Shown one piece after another: positions 54,640 to 62,968 of a stretch of 64,000 nucleotides of DNA; position 1 is the first letter of the stretch, and the number at the start of each line of letters is the position of its first letter. The notes beneath the pieces are model-generated. The model saw only the letters and a list, made by a program, of their open reading frames with translations, ran no database searches and was not told the DNA's origin. The translations under genes were made by a program, and so were the position numbers. Source of the stretch: Commensalibacter nepenthis (lineage in GTDB: Bacteria > Pseudomonadota > Alphaproteobacteria > Acetobacterales > Acetobacteraceae). The stretch spans positions 1,263,501-1,327,500 of the forward strand of contig NZ_JASBAN010000001.1 of assembly GCF_029953305.1 (NCBI RefSeq), in the 5' to 3' direction.

Positions 54640-55404
54640 ATGAGTGATAAAATAGAAGATATAGGGGAAAAAGGCCATACAGCGACAACAGGGTATGTGC
54701 TGGTATTATCCGATGTAATTGCGCAAGCAGAGTATTTAGCCAGTTCTATTTTACATCATGCAGAAGAAAAAAAGGGGGAACCCCTGCGTATTGCTTTGTC
54801 AGGCGGATCGACGCCTAAAAGATTATATGAATTATTAGGCAGTTCTGAATATACAGATCGCATGCCATGGCACAAAATTCATTTGTTCTTTGGCGATGAA
54901 AGAATGGTTCCACATACCGATTCAGACAGTAATTTTCATATGGTCAAAGAATCTTTGTTGGCTCATATTGATATTCCTTTTCGTAATGTCCATCCAATGC
55001 CGGTGTTGGATGATCCAGTAAAAGCGGCTGAAATCTATCAAGCTGAGTTACAAGCGATTTATGGTTCTGATACGCTACAAAAAGGGAAGCCATTATTTGA
55101 TATAGTCTTGTTGGGTTTGGGTGGTGATGGTCATACAGCGTCTTTATTTCCTGGCACGCCTGTTTTACACGAGCAAGAGAAATGGGTATCTTGGAGTCAA
55201 CCCTCTGATGCTCCTCATAAAAGAATGACATTAACCTATCCTGCGATTGCTTCCAGTCGTTTTGTGATGTTCGTGGTCAGTGGCGAAAGTAAAGCGCAAA
55301 TTATTCGCGAAGTGCGTGATGAAAACAAACCCTATCCTTCTGCAGCAATCACAACCGAGGGAGAGTTACATTGGATTCTTGATCGTGCAGCAGGTGGTGA
55401 GTAA
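54640..55404 (+). CDS. pgl: 6-phosphogluconolactonase
   Basis: 254 residues from ATG 54640 (AAAAGGA upstream; the frame opens at GTG 54619). SugarP-isomerase-like lactonase: Leu-Ser-Gly-Gly-Ser-Thr-Pro-Lys near 52-59, His-Leu-Phe-Phe-Gly-Asp-Glu-Arg-Met-Val near 85-94 and Gly-Leu-Gly-Gly-Asp-Gly-His-Thr-Ala-Ser-Leu-Phe-Pro-Gly near 160-173. Hydrolyses 6-phosphogluconolactone to 6-phosphogluconate for Gnd. No zwf is in the window. Confidence 0.95.
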   Translation: MSDKIEDIGEKGHTATTGYVLVLSDVIAQAEYLASSILHHAEEKKGEPLRIALSGGSTPKRLYELLGSSEYTDRMPWHKIHLFFGDERMVPHTDSDSNFHMVKESLLAHIDIPFRNVHPMPVLDDPVKAAEIYQAELQAIYGSDTLQKGKPLFDIVLLGLGGDGHTASLFPGTPVLHEQEKWVSWSQPSDAPHKRMTLTYPAIASSRFVMFVVSGESKAQIIREVRDENKPYPSAAITTEGELHWILDRAAGGE

Positions 55405-55420
55405 GTTATATAAAGAATAA

Positions 55421-55460
55421 CTCTATAGCCGATCACGAGTGGAGGGTATAGAGGATTTGT
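55421..55460 (+). terminator. possible terminator between pgl and rpiA
   Basis: A 10-bp stem with one mismatch (55421-55430 with 55444-55453) followed by a T-rich tract. rpiA has its own ribosome site 20 bp on, so it may be an attenuator or a weak terminator. Confidence 0.45.
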
Positions 55461-55486
55461 TTTGCTATATCAGGGGAAAATAGTTG

Positions 55487-56188
55487 ATGAGTATGGACGT
55501 AAGTCAAATAGAAATTTATAAACAACAAGTAGGAAAGGTTGCTGCTTCTTTAGTCACTTCGGGGATGATAGTGGGGTTAGGGAGTGGCAGTACTTCTGCT
55601 TGTGTTGTGCGTGCTTTGGGAAAACGATGGCAAGAAGAGGGCTTGCGTTTTATTGGTGTGCCAACGTCTGTGGAGACAGCACATTTGGCGCAGTCTTTTG
55701 GTATCGAATTGGCGACTTTGGGTCAATGTCCAGAGCTGGATTTGGATATTGATGGTGCTGACGAGGTTACGCATCAGCATTATCATTTAATCAAAGGGTT
55801 GGGGGGCGCATTATTAAGGGAAAAAATTGTTCGTTATGCAGCTAAGAAATTTGTAGTGGTGGTTGATGAGCGTAAGATGGTGGATCAATTAGGCGATCAT
55901 ACACCAGTGCCTGTAGAGGTAACTCCTTTTGGATGGGAAGCAACCGCCAAACATCTTGAAAAGATTGGTGCAAAAATTTCTATTCGTTTGAAAAAAGAGA
56001 GTAAGGAATTTTTTTTAACAGATGGTGCCAATATGATTTTGGATTGTAATTTTGGATTAATTACAGAGCCTGCACAATTAGAAAAAGCAATTAATGAAAT
56101 TGTCGGGGTGATGGAAAATGGTTTATTTGTCCATTGTACGGATGAGGTTTTAATTGCAGGGCATGATGGAATACAACATTTAAAATAG
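55487..56188 (+). CDS. rpiA: ribose-5-phosphate isomerase A
   Basis: 233 residues from ATG 55487 (AGGGGAAA upstream; TTG 55484 is adjacent). Interconverts ribose and ribulose 5-phosphate. Gly-Leu-Gly-Ser-Gly-Ser-Thr-Ser near 27-34, Asp-Ile-Asp-Gly-Ala-Asp-Glu-Val near 83-90, Lys-Gly-Leu-Gly-Gly-Ala-Leu-Leu-Arg-Glu-Lys near 98-108 with the catalytic Glu107-region, and Asp-Gly-Ala-Asn near 180. Full length. gntK follows after 16 nt. Confidence 0.95.
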   Translation: MSMDVSQIEIYKQQVGKVAASLVTSGMIVGLGSGSTSACVVRALGKRWQEEGLRFIGVPTSVETAHLAQSFGIELATLGQCPELDLDIDGADEVTHQHYHLIKGLGGALLREKIVRYAAKKFVVVVDERKMVDQLGDHTPVPVEVTPFGWEATAKHLEKIGAKISIRLKKESKEFFLTDGANMILDCNFGLITEPAQLEKAINEIVGVMENGLFVHCTDEVLIAGHDGIQHLK

Positions 56189-56204
56189 ATGGAGTACCTT
56201 TTTA

Positions 56205-56762
56205 ATGAATAATCCCATAGCTGATCTTTCTTTGATCACACCTTGTTTACTGGTTATAATGGGTGTTTCTGGTTGTGGGAAAAGCAAGCTTGCCAAAGGA
56301 TTGCAACAACAATTAAATTGGCCTTTTCAAGAAGGAGATAACCTGCATTCCGAGCATAATATTCAAAAAATGTCACAGGGAATTCCTTTGACCGATGAAG
56401 ACCGTATGCCTTGGTTGCAAAAGTGCCATGATTGGCTAAAGGAACGTCAAACCAAAAGTAATGGCTGTGGGATTTTGACCTGTTCGGCTTTGAAAAAGAG
56501 TTATCGTGATATTTTAAGAAAAGATATTTATGGCTCTTTTTATTTTATTTATATTGATGTGCCTCCAGAAATATTGTTACAGCGTTTGCAAAAACGGAAA
56601 GGGCATTTTATGCCTGCCAGTTTGCTATCAAGTCAACTCGAAACGTTAGATACTCCAGAAGCAGATGAGGATTTTATCAAGATTACTGTAGCAAACGATC
56701 CTTTTGAAGAGGTGCTGCAAAAGGTATTACTCCGATTACAGCAAATCTCAATTAAAAGCTAG
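56205..56762 (+). CDS. gntK: gluconokinase
   Basis: Phosphorylates gluconate to 6-phosphogluconate, important where periplasmic glucose oxidation yields gluconate. 185 residues: P-loop Gly-Val-Ser-Gly-Cys-Gly-Lys-Ser at 20-27, Glu-Gly-Asp-Asn-Leu-His near 45-50, Leu-Thr-Asp-Glu-Asp-Arg-Met-Pro-Trp-Leu near 64-73 and Lys-Arg-Lys-Gly-His-Phe-Met-Pro near 142-149. Last gene of the pentose-phosphate block; its end overlaps the convergent TonB receptor gene by 11 bp. Confidence 0.94.
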   Translation: MNNPIADLSLITPCLLVIMGVSGCGKSKLAKGLQQQLNWPFQEGDNLHSEHNIQKMSQGIPLTDEDRMPWLQKCHDWLKERQTKSNGCGILTCSALKKSYRDILRKDIYGSFYFIYIDVPPEILLQRLQKRKGHFMPASLLSSQLETLDTPEADEDFIKITVANDPFEEVLQKVLLRLQQISIKS

Positions 56763-58956
56763 CGGTTAAGGAAACGTTAAAAGAGCGTCCAATGCCCGGT
56801 AAAGCACGGACTTGATTGTTTGCTATTAAATCTCCAATGGATAATCCACCCATTGGTAAGTAATATTTTTTATTCATAACGTTTTCGATACTGGCATCAA
56901 GACGGAACATATTCCAAGTATAGCTGGTGCCTAGGTTCAATAAAATATAACCAGGTGTTTTTGGTTCACGACGTAGTGGATCGGTTAGACCTTTGGCATT
57001 CACAAATTCCCCTTCAATACGACCGCTCCATGCCCCAATATATTGATTAAGACTTAGAGTGCCATTGACGGGCATCATATGATAGAGGTTCGTGTGATTG
57101 GTTAAATCTGTGCCTCTGACCCAGTTTAAATTACCGCGTAAAACGCCTTTACCAAATTTCTTATTATTCCATACATTATAGGTTCCAACAGAATTGACCC
57201 CATATAATTGCGCATTATGATTGGCAAACTGCAAGTTTGAAATGGTGGTTCCTGCACGCCCTGAGGCACTGCCGAGATAATTGACGTTAATATAATGATG
57301 GATATAGGTATAATAAGGTTGGATTTTTAACTCCCAGACTTCTTGTTTGACATCATGGAAATTAAAGCTGGTGCTGATGGTATTGGCGATTTCAGGTTTG
57401 AGGTTAATATCTCCTCTATATCCATTTCCATCTCCAAACCAACCAACCATACGCATTGCCATGCCTGTAGTTCCCCAAGAATAGCGTTCATATAAATTAG
57501 GAGAACGTGTTTTCCTGGCGTATCCTGTTTCCCAAGTTAAATGGGGATCAACTTTGTAGCGTACAAGGGCGGTGACGTCGAAATTAACATCTGTTTTTCC
57601 ACGATCTGCACGATTAAAACGATTGATTGCGGCGCGTTCTGCGGCATTCATGCCAGTGAAGCCTTGATATCCAGAAACTTGCCCAGTATTCATCATGACC
57701 ACATCGTTTCTGACACCCAGCAATGTTGTTACTTTGCGGTTCCATTGGGTTTCAAGCTCAGCATAGGTTCCTAAACGATTGCGATGACCGTTATTGATGT
57801 TATGATAAGTATTTGGACCCATCATCATGCTGCCTTGCAAGGCTGGCCACCAGTCATTGAGGGTATAATATGCGAATTCATTACCGATACGCAGGGTGTT
57901 TTTATTGTCCAAATAAATACTGCTTTTGATATCATATCCAGCCAGACGTCCGATATTATTCATGGGCATACCTGTGGTTGCGGTGTGCCCACCTTTGTCC
58001 CCAAGCATATTCATGGCGTGGGTGACACGTTGCCAATAACCACGTGCTTCCAAAGTCCCCCAATCAAAGTCACCTTTATAGTTACCGTTTATAAATACAG
58101 ACTGGTTTTTTGTCATATCCATATAGGCATTGGGAAAGCCTTCGTAAGGTGTGTCTGTTTGACCTAGGTTTAACGATAATACATGGTTGTCTTTTTTATA
58201 GGCTAAGGTCACATCATGGTTAAACATTTTATATTGAGTAGACTTCACCTGACCCCCACCAGCGCCAGCGTGATAATTTCTTGATTGAGACCATCCGCCG
58301 TTATAGCGGATACTGAGATGGTCATTAGCAACCGTAACATCCCCAGAAGCGCCTAATCCTTTACCATTACTATGGAAAAAGCCAGAGACTTGTCCGTTGA
58401 CGACGATTTTGTCTTTTTTCTTGGAAAAAACGGGGGATTTTCGTTTTATATCGATGGTTCCTCCTGTGCTGTCTCCACCTAGACTGACGGGGGTTATTCC
58501 AGCCATGATGTTAATAACGGATACATCATGGGGGTTCAAATATGAAAGCGCTGGATTCATATGATTGGGGCAATCCCCAGTAATGCGCATCCCATCAATG
58601 ACGGTAGCCACCCGATCATCTGCCATTCCGTTTAAAGCTGGTAAAGAGGCAATACGTCCTGATTTATAGAGGCTAACCCCCATTTGGTTTTCCAATAAAG
58701 CACCTGTATCGGGGCTGTTATTGACAATGCTTTTTAGCTGATCAGCTTTTAGAAGGGTATTGCCTGGTGTGATTTCTGTTGGGTTATCAGAGACATCATC
58801 GGCGTTAATATTAATCGTTGGAATAGGAGCTGTGTTTGTGGATACTGACTGTGCAGAAGAAGACGGTGTTTCTGCTGCAAAAGTGGATGCTGTATGAATA
58901 AAAAAGACAGAAAGCATCAACGAGAGTTTATAGCTTGAGCGTTTAGAAGGGAACAT
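56752..58956 (-). CDS. TonB-dependent receptor, OprC/NosA copper type
   Basis: 734 residues. Signal peptide at 1-28, plug domain at about 60-175, and a 22-strand barrel ending in Ser-Leu-Thr-Ala-Ser-Phe. Two copper-site signatures known from OprC are present: Cys-x3-Met at Cys129-Met133 (Cys-Pro-Asn-His-Met) and His-x-Met at His313-Met315 (Thr-His-Ala-Met-Asn-Met). Met-rich loops (Ser-Met-Met-Met-Gly, Gly-Met-Ala-Met-Arg-Met) fit copper binding. The DUF2946 gene upstream and tonB nearby support copper import across the outer membrane. A TonB box is not certain. Confidence 0.87.
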   Translation of the reverse strand: MFPSKRSSYKLSLMLSVFFIHTASTFAAETPSSSAQSVSTNTAPIPTININADDVSDNPTEITPGNTLLKADQLKSIVNNSPDTGALLENQMGVSLYKSGRIASLPALNGMADDRVATVIDGMRITGDCPNHMNPALSYLNPHDVSVINIMAGITPVSLGGDSTGGTIDIKRKSPVFSKKKDKIVVNGQVSGFFHSNGKGLGASGDVTVANDHLSIRYNGGWSQSRNYHAGAGGGQVKSTQYKMFNHDVTLAYKKDNHVLSLNLGQTDTPYEGFPNAYMDMTKNQSVFINGNYKGDFDWGTLEARGYWQRVTHAMNMLGDKGGHTATTGMPMNNIGRLAGYDIKSSIYLDNKNTLRIGNEFAYYTLNDWWPALQGSMMMGPNTYHNINNGHRNRLGTYAELETQWNRKVTTLLGVRNDVVMMNTGQVSGYQGFTGMNAAERAAINRFNRADRGKTDVNFDVTALVRYKVDPHLTWETGYARKTRSPNLYERYSWGTTGMAMRMVGWFGDGNGYRGDINLKPEIANTISTSFNFHDVKQEVWELKIQPYYTYIHHYINVNYLGSASGRAGTTISNLQFANHNAQLYGVNSVGTYNVWNNKKFGKGVLRGNLNWVRGTDLTNHTNLYHMMPVNGTLSLNQYIGAWSGRIEGEFVNAKGLTDPLRREPKTPGYILLNLGTSYTWNMFRLDASIENVMNKKYYLPMGGLSIGDLIANNQVRALPGIGRSFNVSLTASF

Positions 58957-59015
58957 GGTTCGACTCTGATCTGATATAAATTAGATAAAAATAGAGTAAG
59001 CTCTCTTTAAATTAT

Positions 59016-59492
59016 TTAAAGAGAAGCAGTATCAGAATCAAAAGATGGAGGCGCTCGGGGAGGGTTGCTTTTAGTTAAAGGGGTTGGAGGTGCTTGAGAG
59101 AAATAAGCTTTGATCTGAAAAGCAATAAGAACAACACTTAATGCGGGAAGTTCAGGATTGCCTGATAATAGAGGAGTAGGTAAGGCAAAACTGGTGCATA
59201 GAGGGCATAAAACCATTCCATGTTGAGATTTTTGATGGTGATCTTGCTTTGTTTCTTTGGATTGCTGCATATGCTCCATATGCATGCAGTCTTCCATATC
59301 CATCGATGTCATAGAAGAAGCGGTTTCACCCATCATCATTGGGCAATGCCACCAATTACTGAATGTTAAAGGTGAAATCAGTAATTGGAGGATAAAGAGC
59401 GTCAAAACGACATAGATCATGTACAAAAAACCAGAATGCTGGATTTTATTTCTATTTTGTATCCAATTAATATGTAAATTAAAAGGCTGCAT
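59016..59492 (-). CDS. DUF2946-like Met/His-rich membrane protein
   Basis: 158 residues: one helix at about 21-43, then a loop at 50-92 packed with Met and His (Cys-Pro-Met-Met-Met, Ser-Met-Asp-Met-Glu-Asp-Cys-Met-His-Met-Glu-His-Met), a Cys-Pro-Leu-Cys pair at 96-99, a second helix and a C-terminal Pro-Pro-Arg-Ala-Pro-Pro. This is the DUF2946 layout commonly found beside copper TonB receptors. It ends 60 bp upstream of the receptor gene on the same strand, probably one operon. The likely role is periplasmic copper binding or transfer; no enzyme motif is seen. Confidence 0.8.
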   Translation of the reverse strand: MQPFNLHINWIQNRNKIQHSGFLYMIYVVLTLFILQLLISPLTFSNWWHCPMMMGETASSMTSMDMEDCMHMEHMQQSKETKQDHHQKSQHGMVLCPLCTSFALPTPLLSGNPELPALSVVLIAFQIKAYFSQAPPTPLTKSNPPRAPPSFDSDTASL

Positions 59493-59654
59493 TGACGATC
59501 TTACATTTTATACTGTGTTTCTTTTCTGGTTAAAAAGAACGCGATTGTCAAATATCATTTTATTGGAATAGAGAATTGCTTTCTTGGTGTGGCAGGTATA
59601 TCAACAAAACAAAGAATAAAACTATATCAATAAATATGGTTGCAAAATGAAACG

Positions 59655-60452
59655 ATGAAACAGGAACCGATTTTACCATCTATGCATGTTCTAGAGATGG
59701 CTGTTCCACCAAAGCGTATGATACCTGCTTTGACAAAAATAGGTAAAGGGCGTTTGGTAGGGGATGGGTTCGTTGCTGTCTTGTTGCATGGTTTCTGTTT
59801 GTTGATTGCTTTTTGGTGCATGGATATTCCAAAGCAAGATAATCCTTTGCATTCAACGATAGAAGTGGCTTTTGAAGCGCCTGAAACACTTCCTATTCCT
59901 GAACAAGTCCCAGAATTACCTGATATAGTAAATAAAGACCTTCAAAGTCTATCAATAGATTCTTCTACACCATCAGAGTCGTTGCCTCAAAGTGATTCTA
60001 TTGCGCCTTTACCAGTCGTTAAACCTCAACCTTTGGTACAAGAAAAAGTTTCTTCTCGCCCACAATCATCAGTAAGACCAAAGAAGAGTGAAGTGACACG
60101 TTCCGCGTTTTCTCAAGTTGGACAACAGGCAACACAGCCATCAGAGAATGCGGTTCATGCGAGTAAACCTGTGGTTAAAAATATTTCTGTAGCACAACGA
60201 TGCAGTGCTTTATCCAAAGAATATCCAATGGCTGCGCGTCGGCGACATGAAGAAGGAACAGTTCAAGTAGGATATCAACTCTTGCCTGATGGGCAGATAC
60301 AGCATGTCGAGGTGATTGAAACAAGCGGCTTTTCAGCTTTGGATCGTGCCGCAGTGAGTTCTGTGCGGGCAATTAAATGCCAGCCTGCACCAGGGCAGCC
60401 AGTCATCAAAACAAGTGTGCCTGTCAACTTTTCATTAAATAAAAATAATTAA
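59655..60452 (+). CDS. tonB: TonB energy-transducing protein
   Basis: 265 residues from ATG 59655; an in-frame TTG lies 15 nt earlier and no start has a convincing ribosome site, so the start is uncertain. One N-terminal membrane helix (about 32-53), a Pro/Ser-rich periplasmic linker (about 65-170) and a C-terminal TonB domain with Tyr-Pro-Met-Ala-Ala-Arg-Arg-Arg near 196-203, Gly-Thr-Val-Gln-Val-Gly-Tyr and Ser-Ser-Val-Arg-Ala-Ile-Lys-Cys-Gln-Pro. It energises the divergent copper-type receptor; exbB/exbD are not in the window. Confidence 0.85.
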   Translation: MKQEPILPSMHVLEMAVPPKRMIPALTKIGKGRLVGDGFVAVLLHGFCLLIAFWCMDIPKQDNPLHSTIEVAFEAPETLPIPEQVPELPDIVNKDLQSLSIDSSTPSESLPQSDSIAPLPVVKPQPLVQEKVSSRPQSSVRPKKSEVTRSAFSQVGQQATQPSENAVHASKPVVKNISVAQRCSALSKEYPMAARRRHEEGTVQVGYQLLPDGQIQHVEVIETSGFSALDRAAVSSVRAIKCQPAPGQPVIKTSVPVNFSLNKNN

Positions 60453-60482
60453 CCTTTAATTATGTATTCATAAGGGAAATAG

Positions 60483-61487
60483 GTGAGAAAAAATATTAAT
60501 ATTGAAGTATTAAGATGCCTTGCAATTCTTGCTGTAATTTTAATACATAACTCTGCACCTTATTTCGTTGATAATAGTTTGATGCACAGAGATATTCTGG
60601 GATGGGGTGTTATTTATTTTTATTACACAATATCCAGATTTTGTGTGCCTGTTTTTTTTATCATTAGTGCTTATCTTTATTTTACCAGTAATAAACCATT
60701 TCAATATATGAAACGGGTAAAAAGGCTTATACTTCCTTTCTTAGCATGGTCGTTGATTTATTGGTATTTTTTAAACCCGCATAGTTGGGGAACATTTTGG
60801 GGAATATTAAGCAGCCCAAGGGTCTATCATTTGTGGTTTTTATATATATTTATTGGATATTCGTTTCTGTTACCGTTATTAATGTCTTTTGCAAAAAACG
60901 CTAATAAAAATGAGTATAAACCTATTGTTATTCTTGTGTTTATATTTGCAATAACATTGCCTTCTTTATATCAATTTTTGCTGCTTTTCGGAATAAAAAT
61001 AGTTCCTATTTCAGGGTTTTATTTTGATATCCCAGCCTATTTGGTTTTTGCTTTGGTTGTGCCGTTTATTTTAAAGAAAATGAAAAAGGCGTACGGCATC
61101 GCTTTATATAGCGCATTGATTATTATGAATATGATCTTAGCAATGATTTCAACCTATCAAAACAGAAGCTTTGTTGATTATTGGTTTACAGATACAACGT
61201 TCTTTGTTTTTACTTCTTCTTTGGTATTGTTTAATGGCTTTATTCATGCTGATTTGAGTTTTATTAAAGGAAAATTGGCTTGGTTGATTTATAAGATTGG
61301 AGAATGCTCTTTTGGTATTTATCTATGTCATGTGCTTGTTACAGAAATCATGTTCCGTTATGGTTTTTGTTATTTTGGCTCGCCAATCATAGGACCACTT
61401 GTGAATAGTGCTATAGTATTCATTGCTTCTTTTATATTTTGTTTAGGATGTGGTTACATTAAATATATCCGAGCAATTTTGTTATGA
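60483..61487 (+). CDS. acyltransferase family 3 (OafA/WecH-like) membrane protein
   Basis: 334 residues with ten helices, GTG start with AAGGGAAA 5-6 nt upstream. The N-terminal Asn-Ile-Glu-Val-Leu-Arg-Cys-Leu-Ala-Ile-Leu-Ala-Val-Ile-Leu-Ile-His carries the Arg and His motif of acyltransferase 3 enzymes, which O-acetylate sugars of surface polymers. No glycan genes adjoin. The GC content is low even for this window and the Phe/Ile/Tyr content high. It is 31 bp after tonB but likely unrelated in function. Confidence 0.82.
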   Translation: MRKNINIEVLRCLAILAVILIHNSAPYFVDNSLMHRDILGWGVIYFYYTISRFCVPVFFIISAYLYFTSNKPFQYMKRVKRLILPFLAWSLIYWYFLNPHSWGTFWGILSSPRVYHLWFLYIFIGYSFLLPLLMSFAKNANKNEYKPIVILVFIFAITLPSLYQFLLLFGIKIVPISGFYFDIPAYLVFALVVPFILKKMKKAYGIALYSALIIMNMILAMISTYQNRSFVDYWFTDTTFFVFTSSLVLFNGFIHADLSFIKGKLAWLIYKIGECSFGIYLCHVLVTEIMFRYGFCYFGSPIIGPLVNSAIVFIASFIFCLGCGYIKYIRAILL

Positions 61488-61501
61488 TTTTTGATATAAA
61501 A

Positions 61502-61542
61502 TCAAAGATAGATTATTTAAAATATATATAATCTATGTTTGA
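61502..61542. terminator. convergent hairpin between acyltransferase and SCO genes
   Basis: A 9-bp perfect stem (61508-61516 with 61528-61536), extended after one mismatch by 5 further pairs (61502-61506 with 61538-61542). AT-rich, no long T tract, placed between converging genes. Confidence 0.45.
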
Positions 61543-61552
61543 TTATCATATA

Positions 61553-62161
61553 TTATTGAATAATCGTATTTAATGTTTCAGCCAATTGCTCTGCTGATTC
61601 ATTAACGCTGATCGAGCGATTATATTGTCCTGTTGGATTCATTAAAATAAATTGGTCATAAGGGTCAATCAATTTTGTTTTTTCAGTGACTTGAAGCGTT
61701 TTAAACGGAACATGATATAAAATAGAAATATCTCGGATAGCCAGTTCACCCCCTGATAATGCGATAATTTTACTATTGAAAGGTTTCATATATAACATCA
61801 ATCGTTCAGGAGTATCATATTGGCTATCAAAAGAAATAAAAATGGAGGCAAGTTGCGATGATTTATTCCCTAATAACTCTATCACTTTACCCATCTTGTT
61901 TAAATTTTGACTGCATACATCATGTAGACAGCGAGAGGCTCCAAAATACATTAACATCCATCGTCCTCTAAAGCTGCCGTTACTGACAACGTTTCCAGAA
62001 GGGCTGAGTAACTGAAATCCTCCACCAATTGTTGCAGTTTGTTGCGGTGGGGTTTGGATTGTTTTTTTGGTATAAAAGATCCCGAAGGCTCCACCACCTA
62101 AAGCGATTAAAAATGCAATGGCGATGATCGCCCAAAAGGGTATTTTCTTTTTCTGTGTCAT
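61553..62161 (-). CDS. SCO1/SenC-like protein with altered copper motif
   Basis: 202 residues: cytoplasmic basic N-terminus, one membrane anchor at about 9-30, then a thioredoxin-like domain. SCO proteins insert copper into cytochrome oxidase Cu-A sites using Cys-x3-Cys and a distal His. Here the site reads Cys78-Leu-His-Asp-Val-Cys83, Cys-x4-Cys with an extra residue, and the usual distal Asp-His segment is replaced by Ile-Asp-Pro-Tyr-Asp-Gln. Copper binding may be changed or lost. It lies in the copper locus and downstream of a small secreted protein on the same strand. Confidence 0.8.
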   Translation of the reverse strand: MTQKKKIPFWAIIAIAFLIALGGGAFGIFYTKKTIQTPPQQTATIGGGFQLLSPSGNVVSNGSFRGRWMLMYFGASRCLHDVCSQNLNKMGKVIELLGNKSSQLASIFISFDSQYDTPERLMLYMKPFNSKIIALSGGELAIRDISILYHVPFKTLQVTEKTKLIDPYDQFILMNPTGQYNRSISVNESAEQLAETLNTIIQ

Positions 62162-62226
62162 TGAACTTACTTGGGTTTATTGGTGTATAGAGGGTATAGT
62201 GAAAGGGGTAAATTGGGTGTGGTCTA

Positions 62227-62580
62227 TTATTGTTGGTTTATTTTACCTATATCAACTTGGGCGATGCTCGCTTTATGATTTATTTTTGCAAAACAGGTAG
62301 TAACAGGACTATCAAATACGGTATCAATAACAGCATCATTTTTAAGGGACTCTAATATTATTGCATATATGTTTCCATGAAGTAAACCCGTTACTTTTAC
62401 TTGGTTGTTTTGCGTGTCGATTTTGAAGAATGGCTTTCCAAGATGAGCATCGGCGAAATCTTGCATTATACTATTCATACCGCTAGAATCAAGAAAAGGA
62501 ATAATTTGAAATGTTCCCGTCATATTCTTACATTCCTCAGCATAAGCAGTCATGGATAACAACGACAAAGATATCAACAA
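62227..62580 (-). CDS. small secreted hypothetical protein
   Basis: 117 residues, not recognised. A hydrophobic leader ending Thr-Ala-Tyr-Ala-Glu-Glu suggests export; the mature part has two Cys (17 and 95) that could pair. The start is unclear: the frame begins at TTG codons, while directly upstream Lys-Phe-Tyr-Ile-Thr would complete a normal signal peptide but follows a TAA at 62596-62598. The n-region may therefore have been cut by a nonsense change, or a rare TTG/ATT start is used. It is 65 bp upstream of the SCO gene, probably cotranscribed. Confidence 0.55.
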   Translation of the reverse strand: MLISLSLLSMTAYAEECKNMTGTFQIIPFLDSSGMNSIMQDFADAHLGKPFFKIDTQNNQVKVTGLLHGNIYAIILESLKNDAVIDTVFDSPVTTCFAKINHKASIAQVDIGKINQQ

Positions 62581-62680
62581 GGTAATATAAAATTTTTATT
62601 TGATGCTATTCTTGACTAAGAGTGAATTATACTAGTTATTCATATATTTTGGCAGCTTGCAGGAAATCTGTAAATATATT

Positions 62681-62866
62681 TCATAAAATATGAGTGGGAG
62701 GATATTGGTTTATATTTTTATAATATTCCTCTACACTTTCGATCCATGTTCGCATTGCTTTGAGAAAAGAAGATAAATCTTTATTTTCCCATTCCTCTGG
62801 ATGGTTATGTAAGTTTTGACGAAAATTTTCTTTTAGTGGTAATAGGCTTTGTCATTGTTGTATTGA
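62681..62866 (-). pseudogene. DUF7660-like gene fragment
   Basis: The minus strand from about 62866 to the TGA at 62681-62683 reads as a small helical protein end: Asn-His-Pro-Glu-Glu-Trp-Glu-Asn-Lys-Asp-Leu, Ser-Phe-Leu-Lys-Ala-Met-Arg-Thr-Trp-Ile-Glu-Ser and Glu-Tyr-Tyr-Lys-Asn. This matches the Pro-x-x-Trp-Glu-Asn pattern I recall for DUF7660. An in-frame TGA, perhaps from a Trp codon, lies about ten codons into the segment, and no start is found. A decayed copy. The rest of the spacer 62581-62968 holds nothing else I can support. Confidence 0.55.
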
Positions 62867-62968
62867 TGAATGAAAATAAGTATGACTAGTTATACTATAA
62901 AATTTGTTAAAAAGTCGATCTGTACCCAAAGCAATCAAAGTCATATTATATGATTTTTATAATATAAT

